DNA of 64,000 nucleotides from Rhodopirellula sp. (GTDB lineage: Bacteria; Planctomycetota; Planctomycetia; Pirellulales; Pirellulaceae), in contig NZGD01000282.1 in the NCBI GenBank assembly GCA_002690925.1, forward strand, positions 27,697-91,696. The letters run 5' to 3'. This document shows, one piece after another, positions 1 through 9,674 of this stretch. Positions within the stretch are counted from its first letter, which is position 1. The number at the start of each line of letters is the position of its first letter. The notes below the pieces were generated by a model. That model worked only from the letters and a program-made list of their open reading frames with translations. It ran no database searches and was not told the origin of the DNA. Both the position numbers and the translations under genes were made by a program.

Positions 1-1158
1 ACTACGATCATCGTTCGGAGCCAGAAGCCACCCGAAGACAAGCTTGCAGGCATGCGGGCAACTCAGTATGGCCTGCTCCGTAGTGACTTGGAACGGATTA
101 TCGAAAACGTTCCCACGATCGAAACGGCAATACCCATTCGTGAAATTCGAAGGCAATTCACATATCGTGACCGTTCCATTGATGGACGGCTTGTCGGATG
201 TACGCCGGCCTACGCAGATGTGAACACCCTTGAGATAAGGGAGAATGGTGGGCGGTTTCTTGGTGATGCCGATGATTTGAACGCGGATACCGTGTGTGTG
301 GTTTCCGCTGGCGTAGCCGAGGCCCTGTTTCCCTACGAGGAACCTTTGGGAAAGCGCATTAATGTCCCTGAGCACACTGACAAGTACAGAATTGTCGGGG
401 TCCTCGAGCATAGAAATCCTTCAGCGGCAATTGGCGGGTCTCTTGATTCACAGGATTTCTCTGCAGATGTTTATATTCCCATACGGACGCTGCGGAAGAG
501 AATTGGCGACACAATCGTTACTAGGCGTAGTGGTCAGTTCCAGATGGAAATTATGGAACTGAATCAGATCACGCTTCAGGCGACATCGCCGGAAAAAGTT
601 CGACCCTCAGCGGCACTGATTAAAAGCCTGTTGGCCTCAAAGCACAGCGAAATGAACGATACGGCGGTAGTGGTGCCGCTAGAATTGCTGGAGCAGGCAC
701 GCAATATGAAGTTGCTGTTTCTCGGGATCGCTATTTTGATCGCTTGCATTTCGTTGCTTGTGGGTGGTATTGGGATCATGAATATCATGCTGGCCAGTGT
801 GACGGAAAGAACAAGGGAAATTGGTATTCGTCGTGCTCTTGGGGCCAAGCAGGGAGATATTGTCAAGCAATTTCTCGTTGAAACCATCGTGCTCAGTTTT
901 GTTGGCGCGTTCCTGGGTATCCTGCTCGGGTTGTTGAGCTTGCCAGTGTACGGAGGTCTGATTTGGGTGTTTGAGCAAGGTTTTCCCGAGCAATTCTCAA
1001 GCTTGCCTCAACCTATCCGTGAGGCGACGCCTTCAATTGTTCTTTGGACAATTCCATTGGCAGTAGCGATTGCGGTTGGCGTTGGTTTAGTCAGTGGGTT
1101 GTATCCTGCTGTGCGTGCAGCGAAGATGAATCCGATCGAGGCACTTCGCCACGAGTAA
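1..1158 (+). CDS. MacB-type ABC transporter permease, 3' part
   Basis: The frame is open from the first base, so the start lies before the window; 385 residues are visible. The N-terminal two thirds is the periplasmic MacB-PCD type domain. It is followed by an FtsX domain with a membrane segment around 830-790 bases before the stop region (LFLGIAILIACISLL), two more hydrophobic segments, and the typical C-terminal ending YPAVRAAKMNPIEALRHE. The TERTREIGIRRALGA loop after the first of these segments is the usual family signature. By family knowledge these permeases pair with an ATPase and a periplasmic adaptor in efflux or lipoprotein-type transport; that partner would sit upstream, outside the window. 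The substrate cannot be told. An EEP gene follows 23 bp downstream on the same strand, perhaps co-transcribed. Confidence 0.93.
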   Translation, partial: TTIIVRSQKPPEDKLAGMRATQYGLLRSDLERIIENVPTIETAIPIREIRRQFTYRDRSIDGRLVGCTPAYADVNTLEIRENGGRFLGDADDLNADTVCVVSAGVAEALFPYEEPLGKRINVPEHTDKYRIVGVLEHRNPSAAIGGSLDSQDFSADVYIPIRTLRKRIGDTIVTRRSGQFQMEIMELNQITLQATSPEKVRPSAALIKSLLASKHSEMNDTAVVVPLELLEQARNMKLLFLGIAILIACISLLVGGIGIMNIMLASVTERTREIGIRRALGAKQGDIVKQFLVETIVLSFVGAFLGILLGLLSLPVYGGLIWVFEQGFPEQFSSLPQPIREATPSIVLWTIPLAVAIAVGVGLVSGLYPAVRAAKMNPIEALRHE

Positions 1159-1181
1159 GCTTTCGTCTCTTTTTCTTTCGG

Positions 1182-2123
1182 ATGGGCCTGATGTTCAATT
1201 CACGAGCGTCGCATTGTGGATTCTGCATTCGCAGGTTGAGTCTGGTCACCTTGGCTTGGGTGGCTTTGAGTCCCGGTTTGGTCACCAAAGTGTGTTTTGC
1301 GGAGACGTTGGTGATCGAATCATCAGACGTCTTCAAACTGATGACTTTTAATATTCGGTATGACAACGCTCGTGACGGAAAAGATGCGTGGGATAACCGT
1401 GTTGATGCTGTGGTGGATTTGCTCTCCAAGCAGGATCTAATCGGCTTGCAGGAGGTCACCTCCGGCCAATTGAAAACGTTGGTGGCGCGGCTTCCGGAAT
1501 TCGATTTTTATGGTGTGGGTCGAGATGACGGCCGCAGTCGTGGCGAGCACACACCCATTGGAATCAGAAGGACTCGTTTCGCCGCCTTGGAGCGGGGAAC
1601 TTTTTGGTTGAGTGATGATCCTGAAAAAGTTGGTGTTGCAGGTTGGGATGCGTCGCTACCAAGAACCTGTACTTGGATGCTTGTGAAAGATAGGTTCACC
1701 GGGAAAAAGTTGTGGGTCGCCAATACACATTTTGATCATCGTGGCTCAAATGCTCGGGAAGAAAGTGCAAGGCTGATCAAGCGAGTGGTCAACGAGCAGC
1801 CTGTGGCAACACCGTGCGTTGTGATGGGTGACTTCAATTGTTTGCAACGATCTGCTCCCTATCTGGTCTTGGTCGGCGATCAATCATTGAAGGATGCTCG
1901 TGTATTGAGTAGACAGGCGGTCTCGGGTCCTGAAAGCACTTGGAATGGTTTTCGCGAAATTGCTTCCGGCCGTATCATCGACCACATCTTTGTTCGGGGG
2001 CGGATCAGCATCGAACAACTGTCTACGCTCGATCCAAAAACTTCTGCCGGCCGTTATGCCAGCGACCATCTGCCTGTACAGATTGTGGTGAGTTGGGCTC
2101 AATCTGATGCGACTGAAAATTGA
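1182..2123 (+). CDS. Secreted endonuclease/exonuclease/phosphatase family protein
   Basis: A 313-residue protein of the EEP (DNase I-like) superfamily. The visible motifs are MTFNIRYDN, the metal-binding Glu in GLQEV, the NTHFDHRG block, GDFN, and the terminal SDHLP catalytic His. The first 40 residues contain a hydrophobic stretch ending in CFA, a plausible signal peptide, so the enzyme is probably exported. The frame stays open upstream to 1044 inside the permease gene, but ATG 1182 (or 1191) just after the permease stop is the better start. It shares 1 nt with the following transporter gene (TGATG). The substrate, nucleic acid or a phosphodiester of sugar or lipid, is unknown. Another EEP domain occurs at 15026-17017. 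Confidence 0.88.
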   Translation: MGLMFNSRASHCGFCIRRLSLVTLAWVALSPGLVTKVCFAETLVIESSDVFKLMTFNIRYDNARDGKDAWDNRVDAVVDLLSKQDLIGLQEVTSGQLKTLVARLPEFDFYGVGRDDGRSRGEHTPIGIRRTRFAALERGTFWLSDDPEKVGVAGWDASLPRTCTWMLVKDRFTGKKLWVANTHFDHRGSNAREESARLIKRVVNEQPVATPCVVMGDFNCLQRSAPYLVLVGDQSLKDARVLSRQAVSGPESTWNGFREIASGRIIDHIFVRGRISIEQLSTLDPKTSAGRYASDHLPVQIVVSWAQSDATEN

Positions 2124-3040
2124 TGCCAAAGCTTTCTCTTCGGGATCGTTCGCGTCTTCTGGTGGTCGTCGCCGCATTGCTCTGGAGTACAAGTGGTTTT
2201 TATGCCAAGGCTCCTTGGTTTGATGATTGGCCCATGGAGACACGTGGTGTTGCGTTGACATTCTGGCGTGCTGTTTTCGCTGCTTTGACAGTACTGCCAT
2301 TTGTGCGTCGTCCACAGTTCCGCATCGCGATGGTGCCCATGTCCATGGCTTTTGTCGCAATGACGTATTCTTTTCTTGTTGCGATGGTGAATGGTTCTGA
2401 GACAACCACGATCTGGCTGCAGTATGTTGGGCCTGCGTGGGTCGCGGTTGCCGGTTTGCTTGGCATTGGTGATCGTCCTCGACGCAGTGATTGGGTGATG
2501 GTGGGATTGTCGTTGGTGGGGATTGTTTTCATCATCGGAATGGAATCGAGGGTGACACACGAGTCACTTGTGACCGGGCCTGTTGGTCTTGCGCTTTTTT
2601 CAGGATTAATGTACGCGGTCGTCATGGTTTCCCTTCGGCGGCTGCGGGGCGTTGATGTAGCTTGGCTTGGCTTGGTGAATCATCTTGTTAGTGTGTTGTG
2701 TCTGGCTCCGTTGGTCATTGGCAAGGCTCCGCTCCCACACGGTGGGCAATGGATCGCTTTGTTTTGTCTGGGGGCAGTTCAATTGGCGATTCCGTACATG
2801 ATCTTTGCTTGGGCGGTTCGAGAAGTGGAGAGCAACGAGGCGTCGTTGATTACGTTGCTGGAACCAGTGGCGGTGCCGGTGTGGACGTTTCTGGCGTGGC
2901 GGAATTACGCCACTTATCAGTTCCCACAATGGTGGACGTTGGTAGGAGCAGCCTGCATCGCGTCAGGGTTTGTGTGGCGGTATGGTCTGGTACGTCGGAA
3001 ATCAGGGGAAACGGTTCCTGACAAGAAGGCGGCACCGTAG
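2123..3040 (+). CDS. EamA/DMT-family membrane transporter
   Basis: About 305 residues, rich in hydrophobic helices (around ten), with the internal two-fold EamA repeat. Signs of the family are LLWSTSGFYAK and FWRAVFAALTVLPF near the N-terminus and ESNEASLITLLEPVAVPVW in the second repeat; the Glu-Pro element of the penultimate helices is characteristic. Family members export metabolites or amino acids, and the substrate cannot be predicted. The ATG at 2123 overlaps the upstream stop as TGATG, which suggests translational coupling; a TTG directly before it (2120) extends the frame by one codon. It lies in the inner membrane. Nothing links its job to the EEP neighbour except the tight spacing. 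Confidence 0.88.
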   Translation: MPKLSLRDRSRLLVVVAALLWSTSGFYAKAPWFDDWPMETRGVALTFWRAVFAALTVLPFVRRPQFRIAMVPMSMAFVAMTYSFLVAMVNGSETTTIWLQYVGPAWVAVAGLLGIGDRPRRSDWVMVGLSLVGIVFIIGMESRVTHESLVTGPVGLALFSGLMYAVVMVSLRRLRGVDVAWLGLVNHLVSVLCLAPLVIGKAPLPHGGQWIALFCLGAVQLAIPYMIFAWAVREVESNEASLITLLEPVAVPVWTFLAWRNYATYQFPQWWTLVGAACIASGFVWRYGLVRRKSGETVPDKKAAP

Positions 3041-3490
3041 CTCAGAAGCTTATTCAGTCCAGATGCAAATCCAGTCCAGACGGGTTTTTCGGATAGAACG
3101 AGCTTGGTACTCGTGAATCGCGGGCGATTAGCGGGAATTCGAACCGCCCTTTTTGGGGAATCTTCTGCGGTTGGAGCGGTTTGGGGATCAGTCGGATCGT
3201 TGAAAAAACGCTGTAATGGGGCCGAAGAGAAGGTTTTCGCTGTGACTGCGGGAAGGGCCGCAGCTTCTTTTAGCATGCGGTTTGGTTGAGTCCTCTACGA
3301 CTGGGCTTTTTTCTGCTATCCTCTGCCTCAATTTGCAGGTGTCGATCTCACGCTCCGTTACCGGTGTTTGTCTGGAATTTTGCGAGTGCTGAGGACGCGA
3401 GTGAGGATTCCTTAAGTTGGAATCGAGGTTTGGCTCCTTGTAAGTTCTGTGTATGAACCTTTTAAGCTCCACGCCGTTGGAAATAAGAAC
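3041..3490. other. Intergenic region upstream of carB
   Basis: About 450 bp with no convincing gene. A short open frame at 3104-3289 has no recognisable protein character. The 9-nt element CAGTCCAGA occurs twice within about 25 bases near 3056-3085. No clear terminator or pyrimidine-responsive leader was found, though the carB promoter must lie here or between the genes. Confidence 0.5.
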
Positions 3491-6400
3491 GTGCCTCGTC
3501 GCGACGACATCAATAAGATTCTGATTATCGGCAGCGGTCCAATTGTCATTGGGCAGGCTTGTGAATTTGACTATTCGGGAACCCAGGCTTGTAAGGCTCT
3601 TCGAGAAGAGGGTTACGAAGTCGTGTTGGTCAACAGCAATCCTGCGACCATCATGACGGATCCTGATACGGCAGATTCGACTTACATTGAGCCATTGACA
3701 TGGCAGATGATTGAGAAAATCATCGCCAAGGAGAAACCGGATGCGCTGTTGCCCACGCTGGGAGGGCAGACAGGTTTGAATTGTGCGATGGACCTCGAAG
3801 CCAACGGGGTATTGGAAAAATACGGAGTGGAAATGATCGGCGCGAACGCGGCGGTCATTGCCAAGGCTGAGGAACGTGAGCAGTTCAAAGCTGCCATGGA
3901 CAAGATCGGCTTGGATACCTGCAATGGGCATACCGTTAAAACGCTGCAGCATGCGCGTGAAGCGCTTCAGGATGTTGGTTTGCCCGCGGTTGTGCGACCG
4001 AGTTTTACGATGGGCGGCAGCGGTTCAGCAATCGCCTACAACAAGGATGACTTTGATGCTCTCGTGCAGAATGGTCTCGATCAATCTCCAGTTACCGAAG
4101 TTCTGATTGAGGAATCGATCATCGGTTGGAAAGAGTACGAGATGGAGGTCGTGCGGGATAGAGAAGACAATGTGGTCATCATTTGTAGCATCGAAAATTT
4201 TGATGCGATGGGTGTTCACACTGGTGACTCAATCACTGTGGCTCCAGCACAGACATTGACAGACAAGGAATACCAACGGATGCGTGATGCGTCGTTGGCT
4301 GTGATTCGCGAGATCGGTGTAGAAACGGGTGGTAGCAACATTCAGTTCGCGATCGAGCCCAAAACAGGCAGGATGATCGTCATCGAGATGAACCCACGGG
4401 TTAGTCGTTCAAGTGCACTGGCGAGTAAAGCAACCGGTTTTCCAATTGCGAAAATCGCAGCAAAGTTGGCAATTGGATACCTCTTATGGGAACTGCCAAA
4501 CGATATCACGAAGCAAACGAAGGCCTGCTTTGAGCCAACGATTGACTATGTCGTCACGAAAATGCCTCGATTTGCGTTCGAAAAATTCCCTGAGGCTGAC
4601 GCAACACTGACGACGCAAATGAAGAGTGTCGGAGAGACCATGGCCATCGGCCGTACGTTTCGTGAATCGATGCAGAAAGCAATGCGAGGTTTGGAAGTTG
4701 GCGCGTTCGGTTTGGGTAGTGATAATCGCGACTTGTGGGGCACCGAGCAGCAGCCTGATTTTGATGAGATCAGAGCGAAATTGAGTACTCCTGGTGCGGA
4801 GCGGATCTTCTACATCCGGTACGCACTCAAAGCGGGAATGAACCTTGATGAAGTGTTTGAACTTACAAACATCGATGTTTGGTTCCTTGACCATCTTTCT
4901 CAGATCATCGAGCATGAAAATCGGCTGATCGAAATCGGTTCGCTCGATGGGTTTTCCCGGGATCAGATGTGGGATGCGAAGCGGGATGGTTTTTCCGACC
5001 GCCAAATCGCGAAAATTACCTCTGCAACTGAAACCCAAGTTCGGGCCAGACGTCTTGAATTGGGTGTGAAGCCTGTCTTCAAAAGTGTGGATACGTGCGC
5101 CGCAGAGTTCGAGGCGTATACCCCTTACTATTACAGCACTTATGAAGTTGAGGATGAACTGCCCCCCAAGAGTGACAAAAAACGCGTGGTGATTCTGGGC
5201 GGTGGTCCCAACCGTATCGGGCAGGGAATCGAATTTGATTACTGCTGCTGCCACGCAAGTTTTGCACTTCGTGACATTGGGATCGAAAGTGTCATGGTGA
5301 ACAGTAATCCGGAGACGGTGAGTACTGATTATGACACCTCAGATATGTTGTTCTTTGAACCGCTCACGATTGAGGATGTTCTCAACGTTTGTGATGCGAT
5401 TCAACCTGATGGTGTGATTGTTCAGTTTGGCGGACAAACTCCACTGAATTTGGCGAGAGGTTTAGCTGAAGCAGGTGTGCCAGTCATTGGCACAAGTGTT
5501 GACACCATTGAGGCGGCAGAAGACAGGGAATTGTTTCAGCAGTTGATTGATGAATTGGGTTTGAAGCAACCGCCTAGCGGCATCGCTCGAAATATGGATG
5601 AAGCTCGGGTTGAAGCAAAGGTGATCGGGTTTCCGATGCTGGTCAGGCCGAGTTTTGTGCTCGGAGGACGAGCGATGGAAATTTGTTATGACCAAGCCCA
5701 ATTCGATCGTTATGTGGCTGAGGCCTTTGTGGTCGCAGATGGGCAACCTGTGTTGATCGACCGCTTTTTGGAGGATGCCACTGAGGTAGATGTCGATGCC
5801 ATCGCAGATGGAACTGACTGTGTGATCATGGGTATCATGGAGCACATTGAGGAGGCGGGCGTCCATTCGGGTGACTCAGCGTGTGCAATCCCGCCGTTCA
5901 GTTTGACGCAACCGATACTCAATGAAATTCGTGAGGCCACGAAGAAACTTGCTCAGAAATTGAATGTCATTGGACTGATGAACATTCAGTTTGCTATCAA
6001 GTCGGAAGAACAAGGTATGATTCTGTACGTGCTGGAGGTGAATCCGCGGGCCTCCCGTACAGCACCCTTTGTAGCGAAAGCGACGGGGGTGCCAGTGGCA
6101 AGTATTGCAACGAAGGTCATGGCTGGAATTTCGCTGGCTGAACAGGGAATTACCGAGGAGCCCATTCCGCGACATGTTTCCATCAAGGAAAGCGTTTTTC
6201 CTTTCCGAAAGTTTGCCGGTGTCGATATCGTACTGGGTCCGGAGATGCGAAGTACCGGAGAAGTGATGGGAGTGAGCGATAAGTTCTCGCTCGCGTTTGC
6301 AAAAAGTCAAATTGCTGCGGGCAGCCTGTTACCTGAATCTGGGAAAATTTTCATTAGCCTTAGCTCACGTCACAAAGAGTCTGCCAAGGCCATTGGGACG

Positions 6401-6742
6401 GACTTGCGAGAACTTGGGTTCGAAGTTCTTGCTACCTCGGGGACGGCGGCACGACTAGAAGAAGGTGGCGTCGAGGTGACTCGGGTAAAGAAGTTGGCTG
6501 AAGGTCACCCCAATCTTATTGATTATCTGAAAAATGATGATGTTCAGCTAATCCTCAACACTCCGAGTGGGAAAGGTGCTCGCACTGATGAAGGTCGCAT
6601 TCGAGCGGCTGCTGTGCAGCATGGGGTACCCTGCATCACCACGCTGGCTGCTGCTGAGGCAGCGGTACGGGCCATGCGTGCTACACGAGATACAGATTTG
6701 GAAGTTGAGTCGCTTCAAAGCCGCTATGCGAAGTCTCTGTGA
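3491..6742 (+). CDS. carB: Carbamoyl-phosphate synthase large subunit
   Basis: Makes carbamoyl phosphate from bicarbonate, ATP and glutamine-derived ammonia for arginine and pyrimidine synthesis, together with CarA. About 1083 residues, close to the usual length near 1070. The order is N-terminal ATP-grasp half ([18 protein letters not shown]), oligomerisation domain, second ATP-grasp half ([17 protein letters not shown]), and C-terminal MGS-like allosteric domain ending in a [12 protein letters not shown]-type segment. GTG at 3491 begins the canonical PRRDD start; the frame is open from GTG 3449 (14 more residues), which lacks family similarity. carA is not in the window, so the two subunit genes are split. 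Monocistronic by spacing. Confidence 0.97.
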   Translation: MPRRDDINKILIIGSGPIVIGQACEFDYSGTQACKALREEGYEVVLVNSNPATIMTDPDTADSTYIEPLTWQMIEKIIAKEKPDALLPTLGGQTGLNCAMDLEANGVLEKYGVEMIGANAAVIAKAEEREQFKAAMDKIGLDTCNGHTVKTLQHAREALQDVGLPAVVRPSFTMGGSGSAIAYNKDDFDALVQNGLDQSPVTEVLIEESIIGWKEYEMEVVRDREDNVVIICSIENFDAMGVHTGDSITVAPAQTLTDKEYQRMRDASLAVIREIGVETGGSNIQFAIEPKTGRMIVIEMNPRVSRSSALASKATGFPIAKIAAKLAIGYLLWELPNDITKQTKACFEPTIDYVVTKMPRFAFEKFPEADATLTTQMKSVGETMAIGRTFRESMQKAMRGLEVGAFGLGSDNRDLWGTEQQPDFDEIRAKLSTPGAERIFYIRYALKAGMNLDEVFELTNIDVWFLDHLSQIIEHENRLIEIGSLDGFSRDQMWDAKRDGFSDRQIAKITSATETQVRARRLELGVKPVFKSVDTCAAEFEAYTPYYYSTYEVEDELPPKSDKKRVVILGGGPNRIGQGIEFDYCCCHASFALRDIGIESVMVNSNPETVSTDYDTSDMLFFEPLTIEDVLNVCDAIQPDGVIVQFGGQTPLNLARGLAEAGVPVIGTSVDTIEAAEDRELFQQLIDELGLKQPPSGIARNMDEARVEAKVIGFPMLVRPSFVLGGRAMEICYDQAQFDRYVAEAFVVADGQPVLIDRFLEDATEVDVDAIADGTDCVIMGIMEHIEEAGVHSGDSACAIPPFSLTQPILNEIREATKKLAQKLNVIGLMNIQFAIKSEEQGMILYVLEVNPRASRTAPFVAKATGVPVASIATKVMAGISLAEQGITEEPIPRHVSIKESVFPFRKFAGVDIVLGPEMRSTGEVMGVSDKFSLAFAKSQIAAGSLLPESGKIFISLSSRHKESAKAIGTDLRELGFEVLATSGTAARLEEGGVEVTRVKKLAEGHPNLIDYLKNDDVQLILNTPSGKGARTDEGRIRAAAVQHGVPCITTLAAAEAAVRAMRATRDTDLEVESLQSRYAKSL

Positions 6743-7012
6743 GCGGCTGGGAGTAGAAAGAGAAGATGAAAGCCTCAATGGGCAGAACCGTTGCCCTAAG
6801 AGCTAAACGTGCTGGGATGATGGACAAGGATCCTCTCGGCAGGATCGAGCGGAGATACGAGGGGCATGGGCCGACTCTCCTGCTTGTTAAGCTGTTTTCG
6901 ACTTTTCCTGTTTGATGAACGCCGAGATCTTCTAAAATTAAAGACTTAATTTTCGGTGCGTTCGCGAATCAGTTTTTATCCTTCCTCTCGGTACCCGGGC
7001 CACGCGTCAACG

Positions 7013-8467
7013 ATGGTAAGTGAAAATCAGTCCAACTCTCCGGCAGACGGCGGCCAGTCTCCTCGTGTGGTGGAATTTGACCCGTCCAGTTTGAGGCTTC
7101 TGGTCATTGATAACGAGGCGGCGCATGCTCGAGCGATGACGGAGAGTTTGGAAAAAGTTGGCTACACATGTGAAGTAGCAACGAGCGGACCGGAAGCTGC
7201 CAGTTTGGTGGAACGTGAAACCTACGACATCATCATCACAGATATGGTCATGAACGATGTCGACGGCATGAAAATTCTCAAGCTTGCACGTGAGCGATTA
7301 CCGGACTGCGAAGTGGTCATGGTGACCGGTCATGCAACGGTTCCGGTGGCAGTTGAGGCGATGCAAAAAGGCGCTTTCAACTTTTTGGAAAAGCCGATCA
7401 CTCCCAACCGGCTTCGAGCAATTGCAGAGAAAGCTGCGGAGGCGGTTTCGCTTAAACGGAAAAATACCGAGCTTTTGCAGAGACTGGATGAGCGGTTTGG
7501 TTTCGAGGGCATCATCTATGTCAGCAAGAAGATGCAAATGGTCATTGATCGGTTGCGTCGAATCGCTGCCACCGATGCAACAGTTCTGATTACCGGTGAA
7601 AATGGTACGGGGAAGGAGATCATTGCTCAGGCAATTCACCAGAACAGTCCACGGCGTAGCAAACGGATGGTAGCAATCAACACTGGAGCAATTGCAGAGA
7701 ATCTTGTCGAGAGTGAACTGTTCGGGCATGTAAAAGGATCGTTCACTGATGCAGTGTCTGACCGTGAAGGAGCTTTTCAATACGCTAATGGCGGTACTTT
7801 GTTCCTTGATGAGGTCGGTGATATGCCTGCCAATACTCAGATCAAGTTGCTGCGTGTTTTGGAAGAGAATCAGATCACGCGTGTTGGTGACAATAAAACC
7901 ATCAAAGTGAACGTACGTTTGATCTCAGCAACGAATCGTCCACTGCAAGGGATGATTGAAGCTGGCACGTTCCGTAAAGACTTGTACCATCGGCTAAAAG
8001 TAGTGACGGTCGAGTTGCCTGCTTTACGTGAGCGTCTTGAGGATGTCGTGCCATTGATGGACCATTTTCGAAAAACATTTCTTCGTCGTCACGAGAAGCC
8101 AACGGCACATTTCACACCAGCCGTGACAAAGCGTTTCTTTTCCTATGACTGGCCCGGTAATGTCAGAGAGTTGAGGAATTTTGTCGAGACAATGGTGGTT
8201 TTGGATACTGATGGCAAGCTTGATGTTGATGATTTGCCACCAGAGTTGGCCGATGAGGCATTGGAAGACGGGGACGATCCGCAAATGCCAATCCAAGGGG
8301 ATTCAGATCTGATTGGGAAGCCATTAGGCGTCATCGAACGTTGGGCGATCGAGGAAACACTCAGGCTTACAAACGACAACCGTGATGAAGCAGCCAAGAT
8401 CCTTCAAATCGGTGCACGTACTTTGTATCGCCGATTGGATCAGTACAAGAAAGACGAAGAAGAGTAG
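7013..8467 (+). CDS. Sigma-54-type response regulator (REC-AAA+-Fis)
   Basis: An NtrC-like regulator of about 484 residues. The receiver domain (about 28-140) has the phospho-acceptor Asp near residue 77 (IIITDMVM) and the conserved Lys in LEKPI. The AAA+ domain has Walker A GENGTGKE, Walker B GGTLFLDEVGDMP and the arginine-finger segment FRKDLYHRL. A Fis-type helix-turn-helix (DEAAKILQIGARTLYRRL) closes the protein. The sigma-54-contacting loop, usually GAFTGA, reads GSFTDA: the Phe and Thr are kept. ATG 7013 is preferred; the frame is open from GTG 6956 but the added 19 residues look non-coding. No histidine kinase is adjacent, so it is an orphan regulator here. The targets are unknown. Confidence 0.92.
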   Translation: MVSENQSNSPADGGQSPRVVEFDPSSLRLLVIDNEAAHARAMTESLEKVGYTCEVATSGPEAASLVERETYDIIITDMVMNDVDGMKILKLARERLPDCEVVMVTGHATVPVAVEAMQKGAFNFLEKPITPNRLRAIAEKAAEAVSLKRKNTELLQRLDERFGFEGIIYVSKKMQMVIDRLRRIAATDATVLITGENGTGKEIIAQAIHQNSPRRSKRMVAINTGAIAENLVESELFGHVKGSFTDAVSDREGAFQYANGGTLFLDEVGDMPANTQIKLLRVLEENQITRVGDNKTIKVNVRLISATNRPLQGMIEAGTFRKDLYHRLKVVTVELPALRERLEDVVPLMDHFRKTFLRRHEKPTAHFTPAVTKRFFSYDWPGNVRELRNFVETMVVLDTDGKLDVDDLPPELADEALEDGDDPQMPIQGDSDLIGKPLGVIERWAIEETLRLTNDNRDEAAKILQIGARTLYRRLDQYKKDEEE

Positions 8468-8492
8468 ATCACAGAGAGTAGATTTTTGAGCG

Positions 8493-9614
8493 TCAACACT
8501 CTTCTTGAGATCCATGTGCTTCGCGCGGGATGTAGCGCCCGGCGACATTGTTCGAATAGTGTTTGTTGAGCATCTGTTCGAATTCTTCTGCGGTTCGGAT
8601 GCGCGTCATATCGAGTCGCACTTGTTCGTGCTGGGGGTGGCATTGGGAATACTTGATGCAAAATTTTCTCATCAACAGCGGAGCCCGCTGTTCGCTGTAA
8701 GTTTGCATGCACAACTGAAAATGAGCTCTCATCACAGCGGCTTGTTCGTTCAGGTCCGGTGGGGAGGGTTTGGGGAGGCCTTCTGCAAGAGCCTTTGCCT
8801 GTTGGAAAATCCACGGATTTCCGATTGCACCCCGTGCAACTGTGACACCATCGATCCCGGTTTCGTGAATCATACGCAAGCAGTCCTCGGCTGTGAATAA
8901 ATCACCACTGCCGAGAATGCGCAGCCTTGTACCCACGTGTTGTTTGACCTCGGACAGAAAAGACCAGCGACTGGGGCCGACATAGCGTTGCTGTACGGTT
9001 CGACCATGCACGGTGGCCGCAGCTAGGCCAGCGTCCATGGCACCGTCAAGAATCTGAAAAAACTTGTCACGGGATTCAGCTGAATCATCAATGCCACGTC
9101 GCATCTTGACTGTTACAGGAATCTGTTGAGGAACGATATCACGGGTACGTCGCAGGATATCAATTGCAACTTCGGGTTGTGAGAGGTGGAATCCGCCGCG
9201 ACAGCGCCCCAAAACCTTTTTGACGGGACATCCGAAATTGACGTCGATGATGTCGAAGCCGGCTTCCACCAATTTTAGCGCGCCCATGGCAAACTGCTCA
9301 GGTTCCGCGCCCATCAGTTGCCCACCCACCGGGTGTTCTGTGGGATGGATATCCAGGAAGTGTTTTGTTTTCTGACGTTTGCTAAGGGCTAGCAGGAACT
9401 GGTCCAGCATTACCTCGCAAATTGCGTAACTGGCACCGTATTGACGCGCAATCACTCGCATCGGAAGGTCGCTGTAGCCTGACAAGGCAGCTTGCACGAT
9501 AGGAAAGCCAATGTTGACATTCCCAATGCTTAGCGGTGAAAGGGCAGGTAATGTAGACACAGAGATGGGACGCACTTTTTCAAAATCAATGAGCTGCACA
9601 AGGTGAATTTGCAC
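8493..9614 (-). CDS. dus: tRNA dihydrouridine synthase
   Basis: An FMN-dependent TIM-barrel enzyme that reduces uridines in the tRNA D-loop with NAD(P)H. The 373-residue frame shows the family landmarks in order: QAALSGYSDLPMR, GGQLMG, the catalytic Cys in DVNFGCPVKKV (about residue 129), VTVKMRRG, TVHGRT and the phosphate-binding VARGAIGNPWIF. Layout and length resemble DusB-type proteins, but the subclass is not certain. The start is a GTG at 9614; shorter GTG choices inside the first 20 residues are possible. It converges on the response regulator gene, with about 25 bp between stops, and is divergent from the mutarotase with about 60 bp between starts. Confidence 0.94.
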   Translation of the reverse strand: MQIHLVQLIDFEKVRPISVSTLPALSPLSIGNVNIGFPIVQAALSGYSDLPMRVIARQYGASYAICEVMLDQFLLALSKRQKTKHFLDIHPTEHPVGGQLMGAEPEQFAMGALKLVEAGFDIIDVNFGCPVKKVLGRCRGGFHLSQPEVAIDILRRTRDIVPQQIPVTVKMRRGIDDSAESRDKFFQILDGAMDAGLAAATVHGRTVQQRYVGPSRWSFLSEVKQHVGTRLRILGSGDLFTAEDCLRMIHETGIDGVTVARGAIGNPWIFQQAKALAEGLPKPSPPDLNEQAAVMRAHFQLCMQTYSEQRAPLLMRKFCIKYSQCHPQHEQVRLDMTRIRTAEEFEQMLNKHYSNNVAGRYIPREAHGSQEEC

Positions 9615-9674
9615 GCGATGTCGGTTAACGTAAAGCTCTCACTTGTCTGGTACACGAACGCTCCGAAAAACGTC

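Noticed and set aside
3125-3160. tRNA T-loop-like sequence (GGTTCGAATTCC on the minus strand)
   Set aside because: The flanking bases do not form a 5-bp T stem and no anticodon or acceptor stems can be drawn around it.
3188-3952. 254-residue minus-strand frame overlapping carB
   Set aside because: Antisense to the strongly supported carB coding sequence and without recognisable motifs.
8457-8506. 9-bp inverted repeat AAGAAGAGT / ACTCTTCTT between two convergent genes
   Set aside because: The arms fall in the last codons of both genes, the 32-base loop is too long and the T run lies in the loop, so it is not a normal terminator.
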